From contig JBEBJI010000033.1 in NCBI GenBank assembly GCA_040079935.1, positions 1 through 20,530 on the forward strand: DNA of 20,530 nucleotides. Direction: 5' to 3'. A program made the position numbers and the translations under genes. This DNA comes from Methylotenera_A sp040079935. Its GTDB lineage: Bacteria; Pseudomonadota; Gammaproteobacteria; Burkholderiales; Methylophilaceae. Under the pieces are notes generated by a model that worked only from the letters and a program-made list of their open reading frames with translations, did no database searches and had not been told where the DNA came from. Within the stretch, counting starts at the first letter, position 1. Every line of letters begins with the position of its first letter. Of this stretch, positions 7,551 through 14,947 are shown in pieces.

Positions 7551-8402
7551 TTGGAACTTATTATTGTCACAGGCCTTTCTGGTTCTGGTAAAAGTATTGC
7601 GCTACGCGTACTGGAAGACAGCGGCTATTACTGCATCGACAATTTGCCAGCCACGCTTTTGCCACAAATTTCACATCATTTGGATGCCACAAATCAACAC
7701 AAAGTTGCGATAAGCATTGATAGCCGCAGCGCCGCTTTGGAAGCACTACCCAACGCCATTGAAATGCTAAAAAATAGTGGCATTTCTGTACAAGTATTAT
7801 TTTTAGAATCTTCCGTAGAAACGCTGGTAAAGCGCTTTTCGGAAACCAGACGCAAACATCCTATAAGCGACGATGACACCACATTGGCCGAAAGTATCTC
7901 GCGCGAACGTGAGCTATTATCGGGCATTACCGACCTCGGGCATCATATTGATACTAGCAATTTAAGCGCCAATACTCTACGCAATTACATACTTGATTTT
8001 ATTTCACACCCTCACAATCGCCAAAGTAGTAGCGGCCTGGTCTTGCTATTCACTTCATTTGGCTTTAAAAATGGTTTGCCGCTAGATGCAGATTTTGTGT
8101 TTGATGTGCGAAGCTTACCCAATCCGCATTACGACTCTACCCTTCGACCACTGACAGGAAAAGATGCTCCTATAAAAGTATTCTTGGAAAAAGAGCCTGA
8201 AGTCGTTGAAATGCTGGCTGACATCCAGCATTATGTTGAAAAATGGCTACCAAGCTTTGATGCAGACAATCGTAGCTATCTTACTGTGGCGATTGGTTGC
8301 ACCGGCGGTCAGCATCGGTCTGTATATTTTGTAGAACAATTAAGCGCATATTTTAAACAACAAAAACAAAAAGTGATTATTAGACATCGCGAATTGGATT
8401 AA
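7551..8402 (+). CDS. rapZ: RNase adapter protein / nucleotide-binding RapZ
   Basis: In E. coli RapZ binds the small RNA GlmZ and guides it to RNase E, controlling glucosamine-6-phosphate synthase. In other bacteria the homologue (YvcJ type) is a nucleotide-binding protein of less certain role. The 283 residues align closely with E. coli RapZ by eye: Walker A GLSGSGKS (8-15), EDSGYYCIDNLP, FTSFGFKNGLP, DADFVFDVRSLPNPH and, near the C-terminus, SYLTVAIGCTGGQHRSVY. The start is TTG at 7551, the only candidate that gives the family N-terminus MELIIVTGLSG. It begins two bases after the hprK stop, suggesting coupling. No GlmZ- or GlmY-like RNA is recognisable in the window, so the RNA-adapter role is inferred from the family. 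Confidence 0.95.
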   Translation: MELIIVTGLSGSGKSIALRVLEDSGYYCIDNLPATLLPQISHHLDATNQHKVAISIDSRSAALEALPNAIEMLKNSGISVQVLFLESSVETLVKRFSETRRKHPISDDDTTLAESISRERELLSGITDLGHHIDTSNLSANTLRNYILDFISHPHNRQSSSGLVLLFTSFGFKNGLPLDADFVFDVRSLPNPHYDSTLRPLTGKDAPIKVFLEKEPEVVEMLADIQHYVEKWLPSFDADNRSYLTVAIGCTGGQHRSVYFVEQLSAYFKQQKQKVIIRHRELD

Positions 8403-8410
8403 TTGTAAGC

Positions 8411-8438
8411 TTGACTAATGGCGAACTTGATTCATTAT
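8411..8438 (+). promoter_or_regulatory. Possible sigma-70 promoter of the PTS genes
   Basis: The 60-bp gap after rapZ contains TTGACT at 8411-8416 (5 of 6 to consensus) and CATTAT at 8433-8438 (4 of 6) with a 16-bp spacer. Transcription would start near 8445, shortly before the ribosome binding site GAAGGT (8449-8454). This could give the EIIA-HPr-EI genes their own transcript in addition to readthrough from rapZ. Confidence 0.45.
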
Positions 8439-8462
8439 TTAATTTTTTGAAGGTAAAGTAAC

Positions 8463-8888
8463 ATGATAGGCATTTTAATTATTGCGCATGGTGGTTTGGG
8501 TGAAAGCCTAGTTCATTGTGTTAGTCACGTTCTGGGTAAAAATCCTCCTCAGCTCAGCCATTTTGCAGTGGGCACCAACGACGACCCTAGCGATTTGTTG
8601 CCACAAGCGCAGCAAATTGTGAATCAACTCAATACTGGCGATGGTGTTATCGTGCTATCAGATATGTATGGTGCTACACCATGCAATTTAGTAGCTAAGT
8701 TACTAGCACCTAATCAAGTAGAAGGCGTTGCTGGGGTTAATTTACCTATGTTAGTGCGTGTGCTCAATTATCGCGATAAACCCATTAAAACCTGTATAGA
8801 AAAAGCTATAAGTGGCGGGCGTGACGGTGTAGTTCACTTCACCAAAACTGGTTGCGATCATAATGACAAAAAATTAACTAAAGAATAA
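8463..8888 (+). CDS. PTS EIIA component, mannose/fructose family
   Basis: This is a phosphocarrier of the EIIA-Man family (PF03610). It starts MIGILIIAHGGLGESL, with His9 as the predicted phosphorylated residue. SDMYGATPCNLVAKLL is the typical second motif (DMxGxTP). The 141 residues form a stand-alone EIIA without a fused EIIB. No EIIB, EIIC or EIID is encoded in the window, so it is more likely a regulatory acceptor of phosphate from HPr than part of a sugar permease. The start has a good Shine-Dalgarno (GAAGGT, eight bases upstream). The HPr gene starts 21 bases downstream. In several betaproteobacteria this trio stands in the same order. It is not EIIA-Ntr (PtsN), which belongs to another fold. 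Confidence 0.93.
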   Translation: MIGILIIAHGGLGESLVHCVSHVLGKNPPQLSHFAVGTNDDPSDLLPQAQQIVNQLNTGDGVIVLSDMYGATPCNLVAKLLAPNQVEGVAGVNLPMLVRVLNYRDKPIKTCIEKAISGGRDGVVHFTKTGCDHNDKKLTKE

Positions 8889-8909
8889 CTGAATATCTGG
8901 AAGCCAGCC

Positions 8910-9179
8910 ATGATTAAACAAGAATTAGAAATCATCAATAAACTCGGCCTGCACGCGCGTGCCAGCAGTAAACTCACACAAACTGCCAGCCAATTTTCCA
9001 GTGAAATTTGGATAGAAAAAAACGGCCGCAAAGTAAACGCTAAAAGTATTATGGGCGTAATGATGTTGGCTGCGGCCATGGGCTCTACCATTACGCTCGA
9101 AGCCAATGGTGCCGACGAACAGGCCGCAATAGCCGCGTTGAAAGCACTGATTAACGATTATTTTGGCGAGGGCGAGTAA
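8910..9179 (+). CDS. ptsH: Phosphocarrier protein HPr
   Basis: HPr carries phosphate from enzyme I to EIIA proteins. The 89 residues include the active-site motif GLHARAS with His15 and the regulatory site KSIMGVMML with Ser46, the residue used by HprK. Both positions match standard HPr numbering exactly. TGGAAG, six bases before the ATG, serves as ribosome binding site. The gene stops two bases before ptsI. With hprK close by, both the His15 and Ser46 routes are probably in use. It could also be labelled NPr (ptsO) by role; the sequence alone does not separate the two. Confidence 0.96.
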   Translation: MIKQELEIINKLGLHARASSKLTQTASQFSSEIWIEKNGRKVNAKSIMGVMMLAAAMGSTITLEANGADEQAAIAALKALINDYFGEGE

Positions 9180-9181
9180 CC

Positions 9182-10963
9182 TTGTCCAACATCGCGTCTA
9201 GTCCGCAATCCAGCATTAGTGCTTCTAGCTTTAGCATGCATGGCATTGGCGTTTCTAGCGGCATAGCAATTGGCCAGGCGCATTTAGTCTCGAACGCGTT
9301 GCTAGAAGTGGTGCATTATCAATTGCCTCCGCAACTCATCGATGAAGAAATCAACCGCTTTAACGACGCCATTCTCACCGTTAAAAAAGATTTAGAAACC
9401 ATCCGTAGTTCACTTTCAAAAAATGCACCCTCCGAGCTGGCTGCCTTTATTAGCACGCATTTGAGCATGCTGGCGGATAAATCGCTTTCTGAAGTGCCAA
9501 AGGAAATCATCCGCAAAGAACATTGCAACGCCGAATGGGCGATTAAGCAGCAAATGGATGATATTGTTGAGCAGTTTGAAGCGATTGAAGACGAATATCT
9601 GCGCGAACGCAAGCATGATGTGGTGCAAGTGGTGGAGCGTGTAATTAAGGTGTTGCTGGGTCATCCAAGGCAAGCGCCCAATCTCACCAAAGAAAAACAG
9701 CAACAAGAAAATGCGATTATTCTAGTCGCACATGACATCTCGCCCGCCGATGCGATTCAATTTAAACAGCACCATTTTGCGGCGTTTATTACCGACGTAG
9801 GTGGCGTTACTTCGCACACAGCCATTTTAGCGCGCAGCCTAAATATTCCGTCGATAGTCGCTTTGCAGCGCGCGCGCGATTTAATCAACGATGGTGAGTT
9901 GATTATTGTAGATGGCAGTTTGGGCGTAGTCATTGTCAATCCATCCAAAGAAATTTTGGCTGAATATGAACTGCGCCAAGACCAATGGAAACTCGAACAA
10001 CAAAAGCTAAAACGTATTAAATCCACCAAAGCCGTCACCATGGATGGCACGGCAATTGAACTTTACGCCAACATCGAAGTGCCTGAGGATGTGGACGCGG
10101 TGAAAGCCTCTGGCGCGACTGGTATTGGTTTGTATCGCACCGAATTTTTGTTTATGAATAAGCGCGAAATGCCCGATGAAGAAGAACAATATCAAGCTTA
10201 CAAGCAAGTAGCAGAAGCCATGCACGGCTTACCAGTGACCATTCGCACACTGGATTTAGGCGCTGATAAACAAATGAATCCTGATTCAGTTTCTGAGTGC
10301 GCTAACCCCGCATTAGGCTTGCGCGCAGTACGGCTGTGCTTATCTGAGCCACAAATTTTTCATACGCAATTACGTGCATTATTGCGTGCCTCTCATTACG
10401 GCAACATTAAAATACTCATCCCCATGCTTTCTACTTTGGCCGAATTACGTCAAACCAAACTATTGCTTGAACGCGCCAAATTATCGCTACGCAAACAAAA
10501 TGTGCCGTTTAACGAAAATATCACGCTGGGCGGCATGATAGAAGTGCCCGCTGCCGCCATTAACGCCGAAGCTTTTGCCAAAGAGCTGGATTTTTTATCG
10601 ATTGGTACTAACGACTTGATTCAATACACGCTGGCGATTGATCGTACCGATGATGCGGTGGCGCATTTGTATAATCCGCTGCATCCATCGGTGTTAAAAC
10701 TGATTTCGATTACCATTAAAGCGGGTGCGAAATTAGGCAAATCCGTCGCTGTATGTGGCGAAATGGCGGGCGATGCAAAACTCACTAAGTTATTGATTGG
10801 CATGGGTTTGCGTCAACTCTCTATGCATCCTTCTAATTTGCTAAGTGTAAAACAACAGATTTTGCATAGCCAAACCGCCAAGCTAACTAGCAATGCGCGT
10901 AAAGTACTTAATCACACCGATTTAGAGAAAATTGAACCTTTAGTTGCCAAGTTTAATCTGTAG
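9182..10963 (+). CDS. ptsI: PTS enzyme I (phosphoenolpyruvate-protein phosphotransferase)
   Basis: Enzyme I autophosphorylates from phosphoenolpyruvate and passes phosphate to HPr. The domain order is standard: HPr-binding helices, the swivelling phosphohistidine domain with GGVTSHTAILARS (His212 counting from the TTG), and the PEP-binding TIM barrel with RTEFLFM, FLSIGTNDLIQYTLAIDR and VCGEMAGD. There is no GAF domain, so it is not the EI-Ntr (PtsP) form. The start may be TTG 9182, two bases after ptsH with GAGGG nine bases upstream, or ATG 9236, which begins MHGIGVSSGIAIG and matches the family start. The first adds 18 mostly Ser/Ala residues. Counting from the ATG, the active histidine is 194, close to the 189-191 of known enzymes. 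Confidence 0.96.
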   Translation: MSNIASSPQSSISASSFSMHGIGVSSGIAIGQAHLVSNALLEVVHYQLPPQLIDEEINRFNDAILTVKKDLETIRSSLSKNAPSELAAFISTHLSMLADKSLSEVPKEIIRKEHCNAEWAIKQQMDDIVEQFEAIEDEYLRERKHDVVQVVERVIKVLLGHPRQAPNLTKEKQQQENAIILVAHDISPADAIQFKQHHFAAFITDVGGVTSHTAILARSLNIPSIVALQRARDLINDGELIIVDGSLGVVIVNPSKEILAEYELRQDQWKLEQQKLKRIKSTKAVTMDGTAIELYANIEVPEDVDAVKASGATGIGLYRTEFLFMNKREMPDEEEQYQAYKQVAEAMHGLPVTIRTLDLGADKQMNPDSVSECANPALGLRAVRLCLSEPQIFHTQLRALLRASHYGNIKILIPMLSTLAELRQTKLLLERAKLSLRKQNVPFNENITLGGMIEVPAAAINAEAFAKELDFLSIGTNDLIQYTLAIDRTDDAVAHLYNPLHPSVLKLISITIKAGAKLGKSVAVCGEMAGDAKLTKLLIGMGLRQLSMHPSNLLSVKQQILHSQTAKLTSNARKVLNHTDLEKIEPLVAKFNL

Positions 10964-10994
10964 CTTAACCTGCAATAATTCGAAAGGAACGTCC

Positions 10995-11336
10995 ATGTCC
11001 ACAGAAATAACCGTCCCTAGCAGCGATGATAAAAACATCGCCACCGTCACCCATTTAGGCGGCACCGTATTTTCATTTATCCCAGGATTATTGGTGTGGA
11101 TACTGAAAAAAGATGATAGCGCTTACATTGCAGATCAAGCCAAAGAAGCCTTAAATTTTCAAATTACCGTGCTGATTGCGCAGTTTATTGCGGGCGTATT
11201 GGCCATTATTCTCATTGGATTTTTATTCATGGGCATTATTTGGCTACTCAACGTTGTTTTTTGCATTATTGCCGCCATATCTTCTAGCAAGGGCGAAACT
11301 TATCGCTATCCGCTTTGCCTACGTCTTATAAACTAA
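10995..11336 (+). CDS. DUF4870 family small membrane protein
   Basis: This is a 113-residue protein of unknown function. After a polar N-terminus come THLGGTVFSFIPGLLVWIL, then DQAKEALNFQITVLIAQFIA, and a hydrophobic hairpin including ILIGFLFMGIIWLLNVVFCI. The pattern of three or four membrane segments with a QAKEALNFQ motif is that of the DUF4870 (Tic20-like) family. The ATG at 10995 is preferred because AAAGGAAC precedes it at the right distance; the frame is open further up but would overlap ptsI. It lies between ptsI and prlC. Nothing nearby gives it a clear role. Confidence 0.85.
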   Translation: MSTEITVPSSDDKNIATVTHLGGTVFSFIPGLLVWILKKDDSAYIADQAKEALNFQITVLIAQFIAGVLAIILIGFLFMGIIWLLNVVFCIIAAISSSKGETYRYPLCLRLIN

Positions 11337-11376
11337 GCGTAGAAGCTTAATTAACTAGTTTTTTAAGGATGTGTTC

Positions 11377-13404
11377 GTGTCAAACCCATTGTTGCATTTT
11401 GCTGGCTTACCTAAATTTAACGAAATAAAACCTGAGCACGTTTCACCTGCACTTGATTTACTTTTAAGCGAAGGAAGGCAAACGATTGATTCCCTAGCAA
11501 CCAATAGAGACGAGCCTTCTTGGCATGGCTTCGCGCTTAAACTAGAAGATTTAGACGAGAAGATTTCGCGCGCTTGGAGCCAAGTTGGGCACATGAATTC
11601 TGTGGTAAATAGCCCAGAACTGCGCGAAGCTTATAACAACAATTTGGCGAAGTTAACAGATTTTTATAGCGATTTGGCGCAAGATGAGCGACTTTACGCG
11701 AAGTACCGTGTGATTCATAAAAGTCCAGATTTTGCTAAATTAACCAGCACTCAGCAAAAAATTATCAATAACGAGGTGCGCGATTTCAAACTGGGTGGCG
11801 CTGAATTGCCTGCCGACAAAAAAGCGCGCTTTAAAGCCATTAGCGAAGACCTATCGAAACTTGCGGCGAAATTTGAAGAAAACGTGCTCGATACCACCAA
11901 TGAATATGCGCTCTACGAGGCAGATAAAACAAAGCTTGCAGGCATTCCTGAAGACGTATTACAAGCTGCAAGAGAAGCTGCTCAATCTGATAAAAAAGCA
12001 GGTTATAAGTTTACGCTGCATTTCCCGAGCTATATTCCTGTGCTGCAATATGCCGATAATCGCGAGCTACGCGAAACGCTCTACCGCGCCTATGCTACGC
12101 GCGCTTCGGAATTCGGTAAATCCGAATTTGATAACACATCTATTATTACCCAGTTGCTTAAATTGCGTGATGAAGAAGCCAAATTACTCGGTTTCAACAA
12201 CTTTGCTGAACTTTCACTCGCCACCAAAATGGCTGACTCGCCAAATCAAGTGATTGATTTTTTAGAGAATTTATCCAAAAAAGCCAAGCCTTATGCCGCG
12301 CAAGACAAATTAGAGCTTGAAACTTATGCCAAACAACTTGGCATTGACGATATGCAAGCATGGGATGTGGCCTACTTGAGCGAAAAATTACGCGAAGAAA
12401 AATACGCGTTTTCTGATCAAGAAGTGAAGCAATATTTCCCCGAAGCCAAGGTAATGGCAGGTTTGTTTAAAGTGGTCGAAACGATTTTTGGCGTGTTTGT
12501 TAAAAAAACCAGCGCGCCCACTTGGCACAATGACGCACAATTTTACGAAATTACACGACAAAATGGTGAGCTAGTTGGTCAATTTTATTTAGACCTATAC
12601 GCCCGCAACAACAAGCGCGGTGGCGCTTGGATGGATGAAGCGATTACACGCCGCGTTGTCGGCGATCAATTGCAAACGCCCGTCGCTTATTTAACCTGCA
12701 ACTTCAGCGCACCTGTCGGCAACAAACCTGCGCTATTTACACACGACGAAGTGATTACGCTGTTTCACGAGTTTGGCCACGGTTTGCACCATATGTTGAC
12801 CAAAGTAGGCGATTACAGCGTTTCTGGCATTAAGGGTGTGGAATGGGATGCGGTGGAACTGCCGAGCCAGTTCATGGAAAACTTTTGCTGGGAATGTGAC
12901 GTTTTGCGCCACATGACGCAACATGTGGAAACTGGAGCGCAATTGCCGCGCGAGCTGTTCGACAAAATGGTGGCTGCCAAAAACTTTCAAGCAGGTATGC
13001 AAACCGTGCGACAAATTGAGTTTTCGTTATTCGATATTAAATTACACAGCGAATTTGACGTAAATGGCAAAAAAACGCCTGTAGATTTAATCGAGGAAAT
13101 CCGCGACCAAGTCGCCGTAGTGCGCCCGCCGAAGTGGAATCGCTTCCCCAATAATTTCTCGCATATTTTTGCGGGCGGCTACGCGGCGGGCTATTACAGC
13201 TACAAATGGGCAGAAGTGCTCTCAGCCGATGCTTACAGCCTGTTCGAAGAAAATGGTGTGTTAAGCGCAGAAGCGGGACAAAAATTCTGGAATGAGATTT
13301 TAGCGCAAGGTGGTAGCAGGCCTGCGATGGAATCATTTGTAGCGTTTAGAGGTAGAGCGCCGAGTATAGATGCGCTATTGCGGCATAACGGAATGTCGAC
13401 TTGA
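11377..13404 (+). CDS. prlC: Oligopeptidase A (M3 zinc metallopeptidase)
   Basis: This cytoplasmic metallopeptidase degrades peptides of moderate length, including cleaved signal peptides. The N-terminus MSNPLLHFAGLPKFNEIKPE matches E. coli PrlC (MTNPLLTPFELPPFSKILPE). The zinc site HEFGH is at 464-468, and the third ligand is Glu494 in WDAVELPSQFMEN. The C-terminal HIFAGGYAAGYYSYKWAE carries the substrate-binding Tyr residues. It has 675 residues, against 680 in E. coli. The start is GTG 11377, since AAGGA (11365-11369) is seven bases upstream; GTG 11371 would be only one base from it. The tpm-like gene begins ten bases after the stop. Confidence 0.95.
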   Translation: MSNPLLHFAGLPKFNEIKPEHVSPALDLLLSEGRQTIDSLATNRDEPSWHGFALKLEDLDEKISRAWSQVGHMNSVVNSPELREAYNNNLAKLTDFYSDLAQDERLYAKYRVIHKSPDFAKLTSTQQKIINNEVRDFKLGGAELPADKKARFKAISEDLSKLAAKFEENVLDTTNEYALYEADKTKLAGIPEDVLQAAREAAQSDKKAGYKFTLHFPSYIPVLQYADNRELRETLYRAYATRASEFGKSEFDNTSIITQLLKLRDEEAKLLGFNNFAELSLATKMADSPNQVIDFLENLSKKAKPYAAQDKLELETYAKQLGIDDMQAWDVAYLSEKLREEKYAFSDQEVKQYFPEAKVMAGLFKVVETIFGVFVKKTSAPTWHNDAQFYEITRQNGELVGQFYLDLYARNNKRGGAWMDEAITRRVVGDQLQTPVAYLTCNFSAPVGNKPALFTHDEVITLFHEFGHGLHHMLTKVGDYSVSGIKGVEWDAVELPSQFMENFCWECDVLRHMTQHVETGAQLPRELFDKMVAAKNFQAGMQTVRQIEFSLFDIKLHSEFDVNGKKTPVDLIEEIRDQVAVVRPPKWNRFPNNFSHIFAGGYAAGYYSYKWAEVLSADAYSLFEENGVLSAEAGQKFWNEILAQGGSRPAMESFVAFRGRAPSIDALLRHNGMST

Positions 13405-13414
13405 TGTAGTTTCA

Positions 13415-14053
13415 ATGCTAGCAAATTTCTGGCATCAAAAATGGGAGAGAAAAGAGATTGGCTTTCACTTAGCCAAGCCTAATCCCTTATTGGTTAAACA
13501 CTTCCCTACCCTCAATTTAAAGCAAGGCGCGCGCATCTTTTTACCGCTGTGCGGTAAAACATTGGATATTGCTTGGCTACTTGCTCAAGGCTACCGCGTT
13601 ACTGGCGCTGAGTTAAGTGCCATTGCGATTGAAGACTTATTTAATAGCCTGAACTTAACGCCCAATATCAAAACACTTGGTGAAGTGACGCATTACAGCG
13701 CACCTAATATTGATATATTTGTAGGGGATATTTTCACAGTATCGCCCGCCATGCTGGGGAGTGTTGATGCGGTGTATGACCGTGCGGCTTTGGTAGCCTT
13801 ACCAGAGGATATTCGCAAACTCTACACCGCACATTTAATCACGCTCACCAACCACGCGCCGCAACTGTTGATTTGCTTTGAGTATGACCAAGCCTTGCAT
13901 GCAGGGCCGCCTTTTTCTATTAGTGCAGATGAAGTCAAACAACATTACCAAGCCACTTATGATGCAAGTTTGCTTGGCGGTAGCGATGTGGAAGGTGGCT
14001 TAAAAGGCCAATGCCCAGCCACGGAGCATGTGTGGTGGCTTAAACCAATATAG
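13415..14053 (+). CDS. tpm: Thiopurine S-methyltransferase family protein
   Basis: This is an SAM-dependent methyltransferase of the TPMT family (PF05724). In bacteria these enzymes methylate thiopurines and, in some species, tellurite or selenite; the natural substrate is uncertain. The start MLANFWHQKWERKEIGFH and the motif FLPLCGKTLDIAWLLAQGY (SAM-binding) are close to the E. coli-type protein (FWHERW, VPLCGKTLDIGWLLAQGY). DAVYDRAALVALP and ICFEYDQALHAGPPFSI are further family motifs. The length is 212 residues. The ATG at 13415 is chosen over an upstream start that would overlap prlC. No Shine-Dalgarno is visible, so translation may depend on coupling to prlC. Confidence 0.92.
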   Translation: MLANFWHQKWERKEIGFHLAKPNPLLVKHFPTLNLKQGARIFLPLCGKTLDIAWLLAQGYRVTGAELSAIAIEDLFNSLNLTPNIKTLGEVTHYSAPNIDIFVGDIFTVSPAMLGSVDAVYDRAALVALPEDIRKLYTAHLITLTNHAPQLLICFEYDQALHAGPPFSISADEVKQHYQATYDASLLGGSDVEGGLKGQCPATEHVWWLKPI

Positions 14054-14055
14054 CT

Positions 14056-14071
14056 TTTTAGCATGCTAAAA
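14056..14071. promoter_or_regulatory. Perfect 16-bp palindrome between tpm and xth
   Basis: TTTTAGCATGCTAAAA reads the same on both strands and begins two bases after the tpm stop. It could be a repressor operator for xth, whose GTG is 28 bases further on, or, less likely, a very short-loop terminator. As a hairpin it would have almost no loop, which favours a protein-binding site. Confidence 0.45.
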
Positions 14072-14099
14072 TGTGGCAAACTATTATTGAGATTAAGCT

Positions 14100-14885
14100 G
14101 TGAAACTCTCTCCTTTTAAATTAGCCACATGGAACGTGAACTCGCTCAATGTGCGCTTGCCGCATGTGTTGGATTGGTTACGCGATAACCCGATTGACGT
14201 GCTTTGCCTGCAAGAAACCAAGCAAGAAGACAGCAAATTTCCTTATGAAAATTTAAAAAATGCAGGTTACAACGCCATTCATAATGGCCAAAAAACCTAT
14301 AACGGCGTGGCGATTTTAAGCACTCATACCATGACGGATGTTGAGCATGGCATTGCAGGGTTTGAGGATGAGCAAAGGCGCGTCATTAGCGCAACGATTA
14401 ATGGCGTGCGTGTGATTTGTGTGTACATTGTGAATGGCCAAGCGGTGGATAGTGAAAAATATGAATACAAAATGCGTTGGCTAGAGGCGCTTCAGCATTG
14501 GCTTGCAGGCGAGTTACAAAAATATCCAAATTTAGTGTTATTAGGTGATTATAACATTGCACCAGAAGACCACGACTGCCACGACCCAGCCGCTTGGCTT
14601 GGGCAGATTTTGGTTTCGCCACGCGAAAGAGAAGCCTTCGAAAAGCTCACAAAACTAGGGCTACACGATAGTTTTAGATTGTTTGAACAGCCCGAAAAAA
14701 GTTTTAGTTGGTGGGATTACCGCATGATGGGTTTTAGGCGCAATTTTGGCATGCGCATTGACCATATTTTGGTGAGCGACGCACTAAAAAGTAAGTGTGA
14801 GGGTTGTGTGATTGATAAAACACCGCGCAAACTGGAACGCCCCAGCGACCACACGCCAGTGATATTAACATTGTCAAATGAATAA
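14100..14885 (+). CDS. xth: Exodeoxyribonuclease III
   Basis: This DNA repair enzyme (AP endonuclease, 3'-5' exonuclease, Mg-dependent) belongs to the exonuclease III/APE1 fold. The 261 residues include LATWNVNSLNVRLPHVLDWL, LCLQETK with the catalytic Glu, LLGDYNIAPEDHDCHDP, SWWDYRMMGFRRNFGMRIDH, and the C-terminal ERPSDHTPVIL with the catalytic Asp-His pair. The length is close to E. coli XthA (268). It starts at GTG 14100 with only a weak AGATTAAG upstream. The last plus-strand gene of the run, it converges with ntrX, and a hairpin repeat lies between the two stops. Confidence 0.95.
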   Translation: MKLSPFKLATWNVNSLNVRLPHVLDWLRDNPIDVLCLQETKQEDSKFPYENLKNAGYNAIHNGQKTYNGVAILSTHTMTDVEHGIAGFEDEQRRVISATINGVRVICVYIVNGQAVDSEKYEYKMRWLEALQHWLAGELQKYPNLVLLGDYNIAPEDHDCHDPAAWLGQILVSPREREAFEKLTKLGLHDSFRLFEQPEKSFSWWDYRMMGFRRNFGMRIDHILVSDALKSKCEGCVIDKTPRKLERPSDHTPVILTLSNE

Positions 14886-14898
14886 ATTAAATTGAAAA

Positions 14899-14944
14899 AA
14901 CATACCCCGGAAGTCAATATCCATGCGGGTGCTGGCGGCATGTT
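14899..14944. repeat. Hairpin repeat copy 2 between the convergent genes xth and ntrX
   Basis: The core CAATATCCATGCGGGT is identical to copy 1. The flanks AACATACC and GGCATGTT form a stem with a single mismatch. It fills most of the 62-bp space between the two stops and probably acts as a two-way terminator, with A and T runs outside the stem. It is more diverged than the copies at 6027 and 19848, for example GGAAGT in place of GAAAGC. Confidence 0.7.
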
Positions 14945-14947
14945 AAA

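Noticed and set aside
11795..12253. 152-codon plus-strand frame inside prlC
   Set aside because: It is an out-of-frame reading of a well-supported M3 peptidase gene and its product has no recognisable features.
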